Source: Acidobacteriota bacterium (GTDB taxonomy: Bacteria; Acidobacteriota; JAAYUB01). From it: 64,000 nt of DNA. The DNA lies in NCBI GenBank assembly GCA_029565065.1, contig JAKQOW010000086.1, positions 1-64,000 of the forward strand, written 5' to 3'. Position 1 is the first letter of the stretch, and each line of letters begins with the position of its first letter. Positions 57,703 through 64,000 of the stretch are shown piece by piece. Both the position numbers and the translations under genes were made by a program. The notes below the pieces were generated by a model. The model was not told where the DNA came from. It worked only from the letters and a program-made list of their open reading frames with translations, and made no database searches.

Positions 57703-57731
57703 TTGACAAACCAGTCAGAAACTGATAGAAT
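57703..57731 (+). promoter_or_regulatory. Sigma-70 promoter of the metK/AAA+ operon
   Basis: TTGACA (57703-57708) and TAGAAT (57726-57731) are exactly 17 bases apart. The predicted start is ~205 bases before the first gene at 57944, leaving a long AT-rich leader that could hold operator sites for the divergent XRE protein. Confidence 0.75.
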
Positions 57732-57943
57732 GACTTACATGATGAACATATTATTTATAAATATCAATAAATTGCATCCATGCGTGAATTATCCACGAAG
57801 CAACTGGATCTGTCAAGAAATATTCCTATATATTCCTCTCGATTCCGCCGAGCCGTACCGCCTGGTTGTTGAGGGCGCCCCTGACGGAGCGTCCGAGTCG
57901 GCCGCCAACGAAGTCAGCATTTCACGATAAGGAGGTGCGCATC

Positions 57944-58417
57944 ATGAGTAGCCAATCTATCACCTGTGTTCCGCCGCCGGCGAGCCGCTCCAGCCGCCGC
58001 GCCCCCCGCCCCGCCCCGCCCGCCGGCCGGACCGGTCCGGTCCAGCACGCCTTCGCGCGCCAGTGGCGCGACTGGCGCCGTCGCCACCCGGACGGTTCCC
58101 CCGGCGCCGGCCGAACCGAGGACGCCCTGCGGGCGCTGGCGTGGGGGGTGAGCGACGCACTGTTTCGCCGGCTCCGCGAGCGCTTCGGCACCCTGCGCGC
58201 CCGGGTGGCGTTCCTGCGCGGGCTCCGCCTCAGTCCGTACGGGCCCGCGGGGGAGTGCCTCACCGCCATCCTCGCCGGCGACCGCCGGGCGGCGCTGGAG
58301 GCGACGGGCCTGCTCGCCGCCATGCTCGCCGCCGCCGGCCGGGCCGAGGACCCGCGCTTCCTCAAATGGCTGTTGTTCACCGCCGCCGGTGAGGCGGACG
58401 CGCTCCCGCTGGTCTGA
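57944..58417 (+). CDS. Arg/Ala-rich hypothetical protein, 157 aa
   Basis: ATG 57944 has AAGGAGG eight bases upstream. The first ~40 residues are low-complexity (Pro/Arg/Ser), and the rest is helical ([52 protein letters not shown]). No domain is recognised and no membrane helix is certain. It is the first gene of the operon behind the 57703 promoter. Confidence 0.55.
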   Translation: MSSQSITCVPPPASRSSRRAPRPAPPAGRTGPVQHAFARQWRDWRRRHPDGSPGAGRTEDALRALAWGVSDALFRRLRERFGTLRARVAFLRGLRLSPYGPAGECLTAILAGDRRAALEATGLLAAMLAAAGRAEDPRFLKWLLFTAAGEADALPLV

Positions 58418-58599
58418 TCCCGACCCGTTTCCCGCCGCCCCCCGGGCGCCGCGGCTCCGGCCGCGGGACAGCGCCCGGGCGCTGCGGCGCGCCGTCCCCG
58501 GCCCCCGCAGGGTCGGATCGGCAGGCTTCGGCTCGAACGAAAAGAGCAAGGAGGATCGCATGATCACCGAATCGTCCAATTCCACGTCACCGTCCCGGG

Positions 58600-58905
58600 A
58601 TGACTCCCCCGGCGACGGTGCCCCCGCGGCGGGCCCCCGATCCACCGGCGGGCCCCGTCGCGCCCTTTGCCCAAACGTTCCGCAATCTGGAACGAAGGAC
58701 CGGTATAACGGGAGCGACCCGGTTTCCCGTTCAAGACCGCCGTGGCCGGCCCCGAGGCGAATTCATCGGAGCAGGAGGCTGGATTCGGCTGTTCACGACG
58801 TTCGGTTTCTGCAGCGTGGCGCCGAAGGAGGGGGCAGCGGGCCTCATGGTCCGCGTCCGGCCGGCCGGCGGCGGCCGGCACGAAATCCAAATAAAGGAGA
58901 GATGA
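58600..58905 (+). CDS. Small hypothetical protein upstream of metK, 101 aa
   Basis: The second half ([20 protein letters not shown] ... [17 protein letters not shown] ... [18 protein letters not shown]) looks like a genuine small basic beta-rich protein, and its stop overlaps the first metK ATG (ATGA at 58902). The start is uncertain: a good ribosome site (AAGGAGG) precedes an ATG at 58560 in another frame, so a one-base indel between 58560 and 58680 may have split the gene. Positions 58418-58559 hold no gene. Confidence 0.4.
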   Translation: MTPPATVPPRRAPDPPAGPVAPFAQTFRNLERRTGITGATRFPVQDRRGRPRGEFIGAGGWIRLFTTFGFCSVAPKEGAAGLMVRVRPAGGGRHEIQIKER

Positions 58906-58907
58906 AA

Positions 58908-60071
58908 ATGACAGACGAACCTCGTTTCTTCACGTCCGAGTCGGTGACCGAGGGGCACCCCGACAAGGTGGCCGACCAGATCGCCGACGCCTTGCTCGAC
59001 GCGGTGCTGGCCCAGGACCCCGCCGGCCGCGTGGCCTGCGAGGTGCTGCTCACGCCGGGCCGGGTGACGGCGGCCGGGGAGATCTCCGCCTGCGCCGAGA
59101 TCGACATCCCCACGATCGCGCGGGGCGTCCTGCTCGACATCGGCTATGACAGCGCCGAAGCCGGGCTGGATGGGCGGACCTGCGAGGTGGACTGCCGGGT
59201 GCAGCGCCAGTCGCCCGAGATCGCCGCGGCGGTCCGCGACGGCGGTGCCGGCGACCAGGGGCTCATGGTGGGCTACGCCTGCCGCGAGACCGCGGCGCTC
59301 ATGCCGCTCCCCATCACCCTGGCCCACGCGCTGGCCCGGCGCCTGGCGGCGGTGCGCCGCGACGGCACGCTCGCCTACCTCGGCCCCGACGGCAAGACCC
59401 AGGTGACGGTGGAGTACCGCGGCAGGCGCCCCGTCCGCGTGGCCGCGGTGGTGGTGAGCGCCCAGCACGCGCCGGGCGTCGCGCCGAAGCGGCTCGAGGC
59501 CGACATCCGCGAGCGGGTGGTCGCGGCGGCCATCCCCCCGGACTTCCTGGACGCGCGGACGGCCTGCCACATCAACCCCGGCGGCCCCTTCACCGTGGGC
59601 GGGCCGGCGGCCGACTGCGGCCTCACCGGGCGCAAGCTGATGGTGGACACCTACGGCGGCGCCGCCCGCCACGGCGGCGGCGCCTTCTCGGGGAAGGACC
59701 CCACCAAGGTGGACCGCTCCGCCGCCTACCTGGCCCGGCACATCGCCAAGACCGTCGTGGCGGCGGGGCTGGCGGAGCGGGCCGAGGTGCAGCTGGCGTA
59801 CGCCATCGGCGTGGCCGAGCCGGTGAGCGTCCGGGTGGACACGTTCGGCACCGCCCGGGTGGACGAGTGCCGGCTGGAGGGGGCAGTGCGCGAGCTCTTC
59901 CCCCTGCGGCCGCGGGAGATCATCCGGCACCTGCGCCTGGACCGGCCCGTCTACCGGGCCACCGCCGCCTACGGCCACTTCGGCCGCGAGGGGGACGGCT
60001 TCACCTGGGAGCGCACCGAGGGCGCCGCGGCGCTCGCGACCGCCTGCGACGGCGGCGGGAGGGCGCGATGA
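58908..60071 (+). CDS. metK: S-adenosylmethionine synthetase (MetK), 387 aa
   Basis: The protein follows MetK throughout: [20 protein letters not shown] (ATP-binding GHPDK), [31 protein letters not shown] (GAGDQG hexapeptide), and [19 protein letters not shown] (P-loop-like signature). It makes SAM from methionine and ATP. I use ATG 58908 (AAGGAG eight bases upstream); ATG 58902 is in frame. Its place in an operon of unknown proteins and an AAA+ ATPase, opposite an XRE-methyltransferase, suggests a second, accessory copy rather than the housekeeping gene. Confidence 0.92.
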   Translation: MTDEPRFFTSESVTEGHPDKVADQIADALLDAVLAQDPAGRVACEVLLTPGRVTAAGEISACAEIDIPTIARGVLLDIGYDSAEAGLDGRTCEVDCRVQRQSPEIAAAVRDGGAGDQGLMVGYACRETAALMPLPITLAHALARRLAAVRRDGTLAYLGPDGKTQVTVEYRGRRPVRVAAVVVSAQHAPGVAPKRLEADIRERVVAAAIPPDFLDARTACHINPGGPFTVGGPAADCGLTGRKLMVDTYGGAARHGGGAFSGKDPTKVDRSAAYLARHIAKTVVAAGLAERAEVQLAYAIGVAEPVSVRVDTFGTARVDECRLEGAVRELFPLRPREIIRHLRLDRPVYRATAAYGHFGREGDGFTWERTEGAAALATACDGGGRAR

Positions 60072-60487
60072 ACGCCGCCGTCATCATCACCGTCGCCGCG
60101 CTGTTGGCCACCAAGTGGCTGGACTGCCGGACCACGCTCCGCCGGATCGACTCGCCGGACGGCGAGACCAACCCCCTGGCGCGCACTGCCATGGCCCGCT
60201 GGGGGATGCGCCGGGCGACCTGGGGCGTGTTCGCCCTGGCCGCCCTGATCACGGGGACCGCCGCCGCGGCGGCGCTCGTGTCCCCCTCGCCCTGGGCCCG
60301 CCCCGCCTTCACGGCCCTGGGGCTCGCCGTCGCCGCGGTCCAGGGAGCGGTGGCCCACCACAACGCCACGGGCCGGAGCAACGCCGTCACCCGCGCCGTG
60401 CTCCGCGCCCACCGCGCCTGGCTCCGCGGGCGGACCGACCACGACCGACACAATCGACAATTCAAAAGGAGGTCCCATGAGCGATAA
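60068..60487 (+). CDS. Small membrane protein with three helices, 139 aa
   Basis: ATG 60068 overlaps the metK stop (ATGA). Predicted helices lie at about 3-18, 52-72 and 80-96. The motif [24 protein letters not shown] after helix 1 resembles small DUF5658-like proteins (D-x-x-T-T ... E-x-N-P). The C-terminus is basic ([18 protein letters not shown]). Unrelated by sequence to the 'SFP-GLA' family. It overlaps the following gene by 11 bases. Confidence 0.6.
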   Translation: MNAAVIITVAALLATKWLDCRTTLRRIDSPDGETNPLARTAMARWGMRRATWGVFALAALITGTAAAAALVSPSPWARPAFTALGLAVAAVQGAVAHHNATGRSNAVTRAVLRAHRAWLRGRTDHDRHNRQFKRRSHER

Positions 60488-61358
60488 ACCCAACCACCAC
60501 TTTTTCCGCGACTGCCTGCGGCCGGCGCGCCCCGACGGGGACGCCCACTGGGCCGACTTCCTGGCGCGGCTGGCGGCGCTGGGGCACGACCCGCGGCTCC
60601 TCTGGTACCCGAGCAGCGGGAACGATTACCGCGACCTGCTGCACCTGCACCCCAAGCGCTTCCGGGGGGAGAAGCGGCACGACGAGCCGGTGTTCGAGAC
60701 GGCCCCGGACGTGTACGTCCACACGGACTACCACCCGTGGTTGCGCGCCGGCGGCCGCGGTCCGATCGATCTGTTCGACGGCGAGAAGACCCGCATCCGG
60801 GCCGTCCGCGTCACCCCGCTCGTCGCGCCCGGGCTCGGCCTGGCCGTGCGGCCCGAGCTGGTGGTCTTCCCCGAGCCGCGGCCCGGCTCGGGGCGGATCT
60901 ATCTCGTGGACGCGGAGGTGGAGTCGACGGTGCTGGGCCGCTACGAGCGGACCCTGCTCTACGTCACCACCGAGAACGTCAGCTTCTTCCTCCGGGCGGT
61001 GCTGGCGCGCGCGCTGCGGGTGCACACCCTGGTGAACATCCGCGACGGCGCGGGGTGCGGCGGCGGCGGCCATGTGAACTTCAAGTTCCTCTGGTTCTTC
61101 CTCGGCCTGATGGGCGCGGAGTACCTGGTCACCGACAACATGGGCCGCCACCCGGTGCAGTTCGACCTGGCGCTGGCCGTCTACCCCGAGCTGCGGGCCC
61201 ACTTCGAGCGGCCGGAGAACCGGCCGGTGCTCCTGGAGGGGCGCGCCGCGCTCCCGTGGAGCCAGTACGGCCGTTTCCAGGGGGACGCCCACGTGTACCG
61301 CGTCATGCCGTTCGACGCGGCCGCCGCCGGCGACGGCCGGCGGGGAGGTGCGCGATGA
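60477..61358 (+). CDS. Unknown protein, paralogue of 42346-43119, 293 aa
   Basis: ATG 60477 has AAAGGAGG upstream. Shared motifs with the 42346 protein are LLWYPSSGNDYRDLLHLHP (about 42-60), VYVHTDYHPW (about 80-89), IYLVDAEVESTVLG, and the glycine-rich turn GAGCGGGGHVNFKFLWFF, followed by AVYPEL. Four conserved aromatic/His positions (W-Y-P, H-P, H-T-D-Y) suggest a binding or catalytic pocket. The family is not known to me. Its stop overlaps the AAA+ ATPase start (ATGA), so the two proteins are made together and probably interact. Confidence 0.7.
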   Translation: MSDKPNHHFFRDCLRPARPDGDAHWADFLARLAALGHDPRLLWYPSSGNDYRDLLHLHPKRFRGEKRHDEPVFETAPDVYVHTDYHPWLRAGGRGPIDLFDGEKTRIRAVRVTPLVAPGLGLAVRPELVVFPEPRPGSGRIYLVDAEVESTVLGRYERTLLYVTTENVSFFLRAVLARALRVHTLVNIRDGAGCGGGGHVNFKFLWFFLGLMGAEYLVTDNMGRHPVQFDLALAVYPELRAHFERPENRPVLLEGRAALPWSQYGRFQGDAHVYRVMPFDAAAAGDGRRGGAR

Positions 61359-63580
61359 GCATCCACGACAAACACAATCACTGGCGCCGGCGACGGCGTT
61401 TCCTCGGGCAGCCGGCGGTGCCGACGGGCGATCCCAACGAGCGGGCCCTGCGGCGGCGGTGCGCGGCGTACCTGCGGCGGCTCGTGTCCGTGCCCGTCCC
61501 GCTGGACCGGGAGCTGCTGGAGTTCGCGGGCATCCTCCTCGGAGGGGCGGTGGAGCCCCTCAACGCGGCGATCCTGGACCACCTGGAGGAGCCGGATCGC
61601 GGGCACTACGAGCAGGAGTTCGAGGAGTGCCGCTACCGGCCCGATGCGTGGCCCCACGAGGCGGCCGAGGCGCTGGGCCACTGCGATCGCCGCGCCGCCG
61701 CCGAGGTGCTGCGGCTGCTGCCGGAACTGGCGGCGGCGCTGGAGCGGGAGCTGGCCGGCGGGCCGCGCAGCGACTTCGAGCAGCGCGCGGCGCGCTTCCA
61801 GAAGATGCTGGCGCTCAGCGAGCCGGAGCGCGAGCTGGCGATCCTCCTCTTCGTCGCCGGCTCGTTCCCGCCGGCGGAGGCGTACATCGTGGGCCATCTC
61901 CAGTGCCAGCTCTACACCAACCGGCGCTACTTGCAGGCGCTGCTCGGGGGGATCTCCACCCCGGCGCTCGCCGCGACGCTGGAGGGGACGTTGCGCCGGC
62001 TGGAGTTGATCGAGCTGGAGCGCGGCTTTTCGCTGAGCCGCGACTTCCTGAACCTGTTCCACCAGCCCACCCTGAACCTGGCCACCGGCGGGCTGTTCGC
62101 CCGCCTGCCCCGGTCGTCGCTGGCGCTGGAGCGCCACCTGGTGCCCGACGGCACGGTGGCGCACCTGGCGCGGCTGCTGGCGCAGCGGCCGGAGCATCCC
62201 GCCCACGTGCTGCTCTACGGGGCGCCGGGCACCGGCAAGACCAGTTTCGCCCGGGCGCTGGCGCGGCACCTGCGGGTGCCGGCCTACGCGGTGACGGCGG
62301 ACGCGGAGAACAACCCGGCGAAGCGGCGCGCCGCCATCCAGGCGTGCCTGAACCTGACCAGCCAGGGCGAGGGTTCGCTCGTGGTGGTGGACGAGGCGGA
62401 CGACCTGCTGAACACCCAGACGATGTTCGGAATGATGCGCGAGCCGCGGTCCAAGGCCTGGCTCTGCGAGCTGATGGAGGCGCCCGGCGCGCGGATGATC
62501 TGGATCGTCAATTCCATCGATGGGATCGATGAATCGGTCCGGCGCCGCTTCGCCTTCAGCGTCCCCTTCCTGCCGTTGAACCGGGCCCAGCGGGTGCAGG
62601 TGTGGGAGTCGGTGCTCCGGGCCAACCGGGTGCGGCGGGCGTTCGCCCCGGCGGAGATCGCCCGGCTGGCGGCGCGCTACCCGTGCGCCGCCGGCCCGGT
62701 GGACCTGGCGGTGAAGCAGGCCCGGGCGGCGGCGCCCCCCGGCAGCCCCGCCTTCCGCGAGGCCGTCCGGGCGGCCCTCGACGCCCACCACCTGCTCACC
62801 CACGGCGTGCCGCCGGCGGACGCCGACACGGTGGAGCCGAACTACACCCTGGACGCCCTGAACCTCGACACCGACCTGCCGGCGCTGGTGGCCACGGCGT
62901 CCGCCTTCAGCGAACGCCTCCGCGCGGGCGGCGCCAGCGGCCCGGTGCGCAACCTGAACCTGCTCTTCCACGGCCCGCCGGGGACGGGGAAGAGCGAGCT
63001 GGCCCGCCACCTGGCGGAGCGCCTGGGCCGCGAGCTGCACGTGAAACAGGGGGCGGAGCTCCTGAACTGTTACGTCGGGGAAACCGAAAAGAACATCCGG
63101 CTGGCGTTTTATCAGGCGGAGCAGGCCGGCGCGGTGCTGGTGATCGACGAGGCGGACACGTTCCTGTTTCCCCGCGCCGGCGCCCGGCACTCATGGGAGA
63201 TCAGCTTCACCAACGCGTTCCTGACCGCCATGGAGCGCTACCGGGGGATTCTCGTCTGCACCACCAATCGCCTGACGGGGCTGGACGAGGCGTCGATCCG
63301 GCGCTTCCAGGTCAAGGCGGGCTTCGACTGGCTCACTCCCGACGGCGCCGTGCTGCTGTTCGGCCGGCTGCTCGGCCCGCTGGCGGCGCGGGCTCTGGAC
63401 CCCGCGGCCGAGGCCGCGCTGCGGGCGCTGCGCCGGCTGGCGCCGGGGGACTTCCGGGTGGTGCGGGACCGGTTCGCCCTGCGGCCCCGCGCAGACGTCA
63501 CGCCGGGGGCGCTGGTGGCGGCGCTGGCGGAGGAGACGCGGCTCAAGCCGGGCCAAGAGGCGCGGCGGATCGGCTTCTGA
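61355..63580 (+). CDS. Double-AAA+ ATPase, 741 aa (paralogue of 6591-9029)
   Basis: The layout equals that of the 6591 protein: Walker A GAPGTGKT at residue 289, Walker B LVVVDEADDLL, second Walker A GPPGTGKS near 540, and Walker B VLVIDEADTFLFP with RRF sensor segments. The N-terminal ~280 residues are helical. It ends at RRIGF where the paralogue has a Pro-rich tail. ATP-driven remodelling is expected; the target is unknown. It overlaps the 60477 gene, whereas the paralogue instead has small membrane proteins as partners. It is the last gene of this operon, before a repeat tract. Confidence 0.85.
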   Translation: MSIHDKHNHWRRRRRFLGQPAVPTGDPNERALRRRCAAYLRRLVSVPVPLDRELLEFAGILLGGAVEPLNAAILDHLEEPDRGHYEQEFEECRYRPDAWPHEAAEALGHCDRRAAAEVLRLLPELAAALERELAGGPRSDFEQRAARFQKMLALSEPERELAILLFVAGSFPPAEAYIVGHLQCQLYTNRRYLQALLGGISTPALAATLEGTLRRLELIELERGFSLSRDFLNLFHQPTLNLATGGLFARLPRSSLALERHLVPDGTVAHLARLLAQRPEHPAHVLLYGAPGTGKTSFARALARHLRVPAYAVTADAENNPAKRRAAIQACLNLTSQGEGSLVVVDEADDLLNTQTMFGMMREPRSKAWLCELMEAPGARMIWIVNSIDGIDESVRRRFAFSVPFLPLNRAQRVQVWESVLRANRVRRAFAPAEIARLAARYPCAAGPVDLAVKQARAAAPPGSPAFREAVRAALDAHHLLTHGVPPADADTVEPNYTLDALNLDTDLPALVATASAFSERLRAGGASGPVRNLNLLFHGPPGTGKSELARHLAERLGRELHVKQGAELLNCYVGETEKNIRLAFYQAEQAGAVLVIDEADTFLFPRAGARHSWEISFTNAFLTAMERYRGILVCTTNRLTGLDEASIRRFQVKAGFDWLTPDGAVLLFGRLLGPLAARALDPAAEAALRALRRLAPGDFRVVRDRFALRPRADVTPGALVAALAEETRLKPGQEARRIGF

Positions 63581-64000
63581 TTAACTGGTTGATGGTTGAT
63601 AGTCGATTGTTGAGAGTTGAGAGTTGAGAGTTGAGGGTTCGTGATCGTAATCGTGATCGTAATCGTGATCGTAATCGTGATCGTAATCGAGGCTCGAGAC
63701 TCGAGGCTAGAGGCTCGTTCCCGCCATGCGGACGTCGGACATCGGACTTCGGATTTCGGACATCGGACTTCGGACTTCGGACATCGGACTTCGGATTTCG
63801 GACAGCCTGGATTCACCACAGAGGGCGCAGAGGACACAGATAATGTTGATAGTTGATTGTTGAGAGTTGAGGGTTGAGAGTTCGTGCTCGTAATTCGTAA
63901 TCGTCATCGTAATCGTGATCGTAATCGTCATCGGGTCTCGGGGTTCGGGGCGCGCCAAGGCGCCAAGACGCGAAGTCACTTTATGAGTTCGGCGGCACCG
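63581..64000. repeat. Low-complexity repeat tract at the window end
   Basis: Short-period units again: 'gttgagagttgagagttgag' (63610-63640), 'gtaatcgtgatcgtaatcg' (63644-63690), 'cggacttcggacatcggac' (63733-63800) and a second 'cgtaatcgtgatcgtaatcg' stretch (63895-63930). No gene is seen; ORFs here are translations of the repeats. Confidence 0.75.

Noticed and set aside
63631..63843. ORFs with (VI)n or (RD)n repeats at the right end
   Set aside because: Translations of the atcgtaatcgtgatc tract in different frames.

Overview
The window is a GC-rich bacterial chromosome segment made almost entirely of accessory and defence genes. Long-spaced low-complexity intergenic tracts (repeated 'gttgatggttgatagttg', 'atcgtaatcgtgatcg' and 'cggacttcggacatcgg' motifs near 240-640, 2680-2830, 55300-55390 and 63580-64000) resemble those common in uncultivated Acidobacteriota and Planctomycetota-like genomes. 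I cannot place the organism more precisely. No tRNA or rRNA gene was seen.

Layout. 1-5521 (mostly minus): end of an ATP-binding protein, a deoxyribosyltransferase-like/ATP-cone fusion, a PD-(D/E)XK nuclease and a WYL regulator. 5585-12909 (minus): small membrane proteins, a double-AAA+ ATPase, a DUF1848 protein, a methyltransferase-like protein and two proteins of unknown function. 13179-14750 (plus): a sigma-54 activator with an N-terminal CARF-like sensor (RtcR-like architecture). 14786-25396 (minus): a complete type III-D (III-Dv-like) effector operon, namely cas6, cas10 (GGDD), Cas7-5-11, Cas7-2x, Csx19-like, large Cas7-insertion RAMP and a CARF-HEPN ribonuclease. 25655-29225 (plus): an unknown 80-aa protein, cas2, a CRISPR-associated primase-polymerase and cas1. 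29435-32077: a 37-repeat CRISPR array. 32472-35328: a MYG1-family nuclease with a small membrane protein, diverging from a prokaryotic Argonaute with an apparently intact DEDD tetrad. 35474-43119: a HEPN-motif protein, a 1857-aa ATPase and a 257-aa protein of a family that recurs at 60477. 43240-47000: SbcC/SbcD-like pair. 47421-50412: small nuclease and zinc-ribbon genes in a tract with a partial sbcD duplication. 51148-53771: C5-methyltransferase, Vsr and HNH restriction genes, ended by an intact IS3-family element. 55368-57522: ADP-ribosylglycohydrolase-like and XRE-methyltransferase genes. 57944-63580: a six-gene overlapping operon with metK, a membrane protein, the 42346-family paralogue and a second double-AAA+ ATPase.

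The most striking signal is regulatory. Four near-consensus sigma-54 promoters (TTGGCA[CT]-N5-[AT]TGCA, GG to GC spacing exact) lie at 11535-11551 (-), 12998-13016 (-), 25575-25592 (+) and 33615-33631 (-), each correctly placed and oriented in front of an operon, and all near the CARF-sigma-54 activator gene. The inferred circuit is that Cas10, on target RNA recognition, makes a cyclic nucleotide, the CARF domain of the activator senses it, and sigma-54 polymerase then turns on the adaptation genes, two paralogous small-membrane-protein operons (one with the AAA+ ATPase, one with the MYG1 nuclease) and a pair of unknown proteins. The CARF-HEPN ribonuclease would be a parallel, post-translational output. 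The circuit is inferred from sequence and is not shown experimentally.
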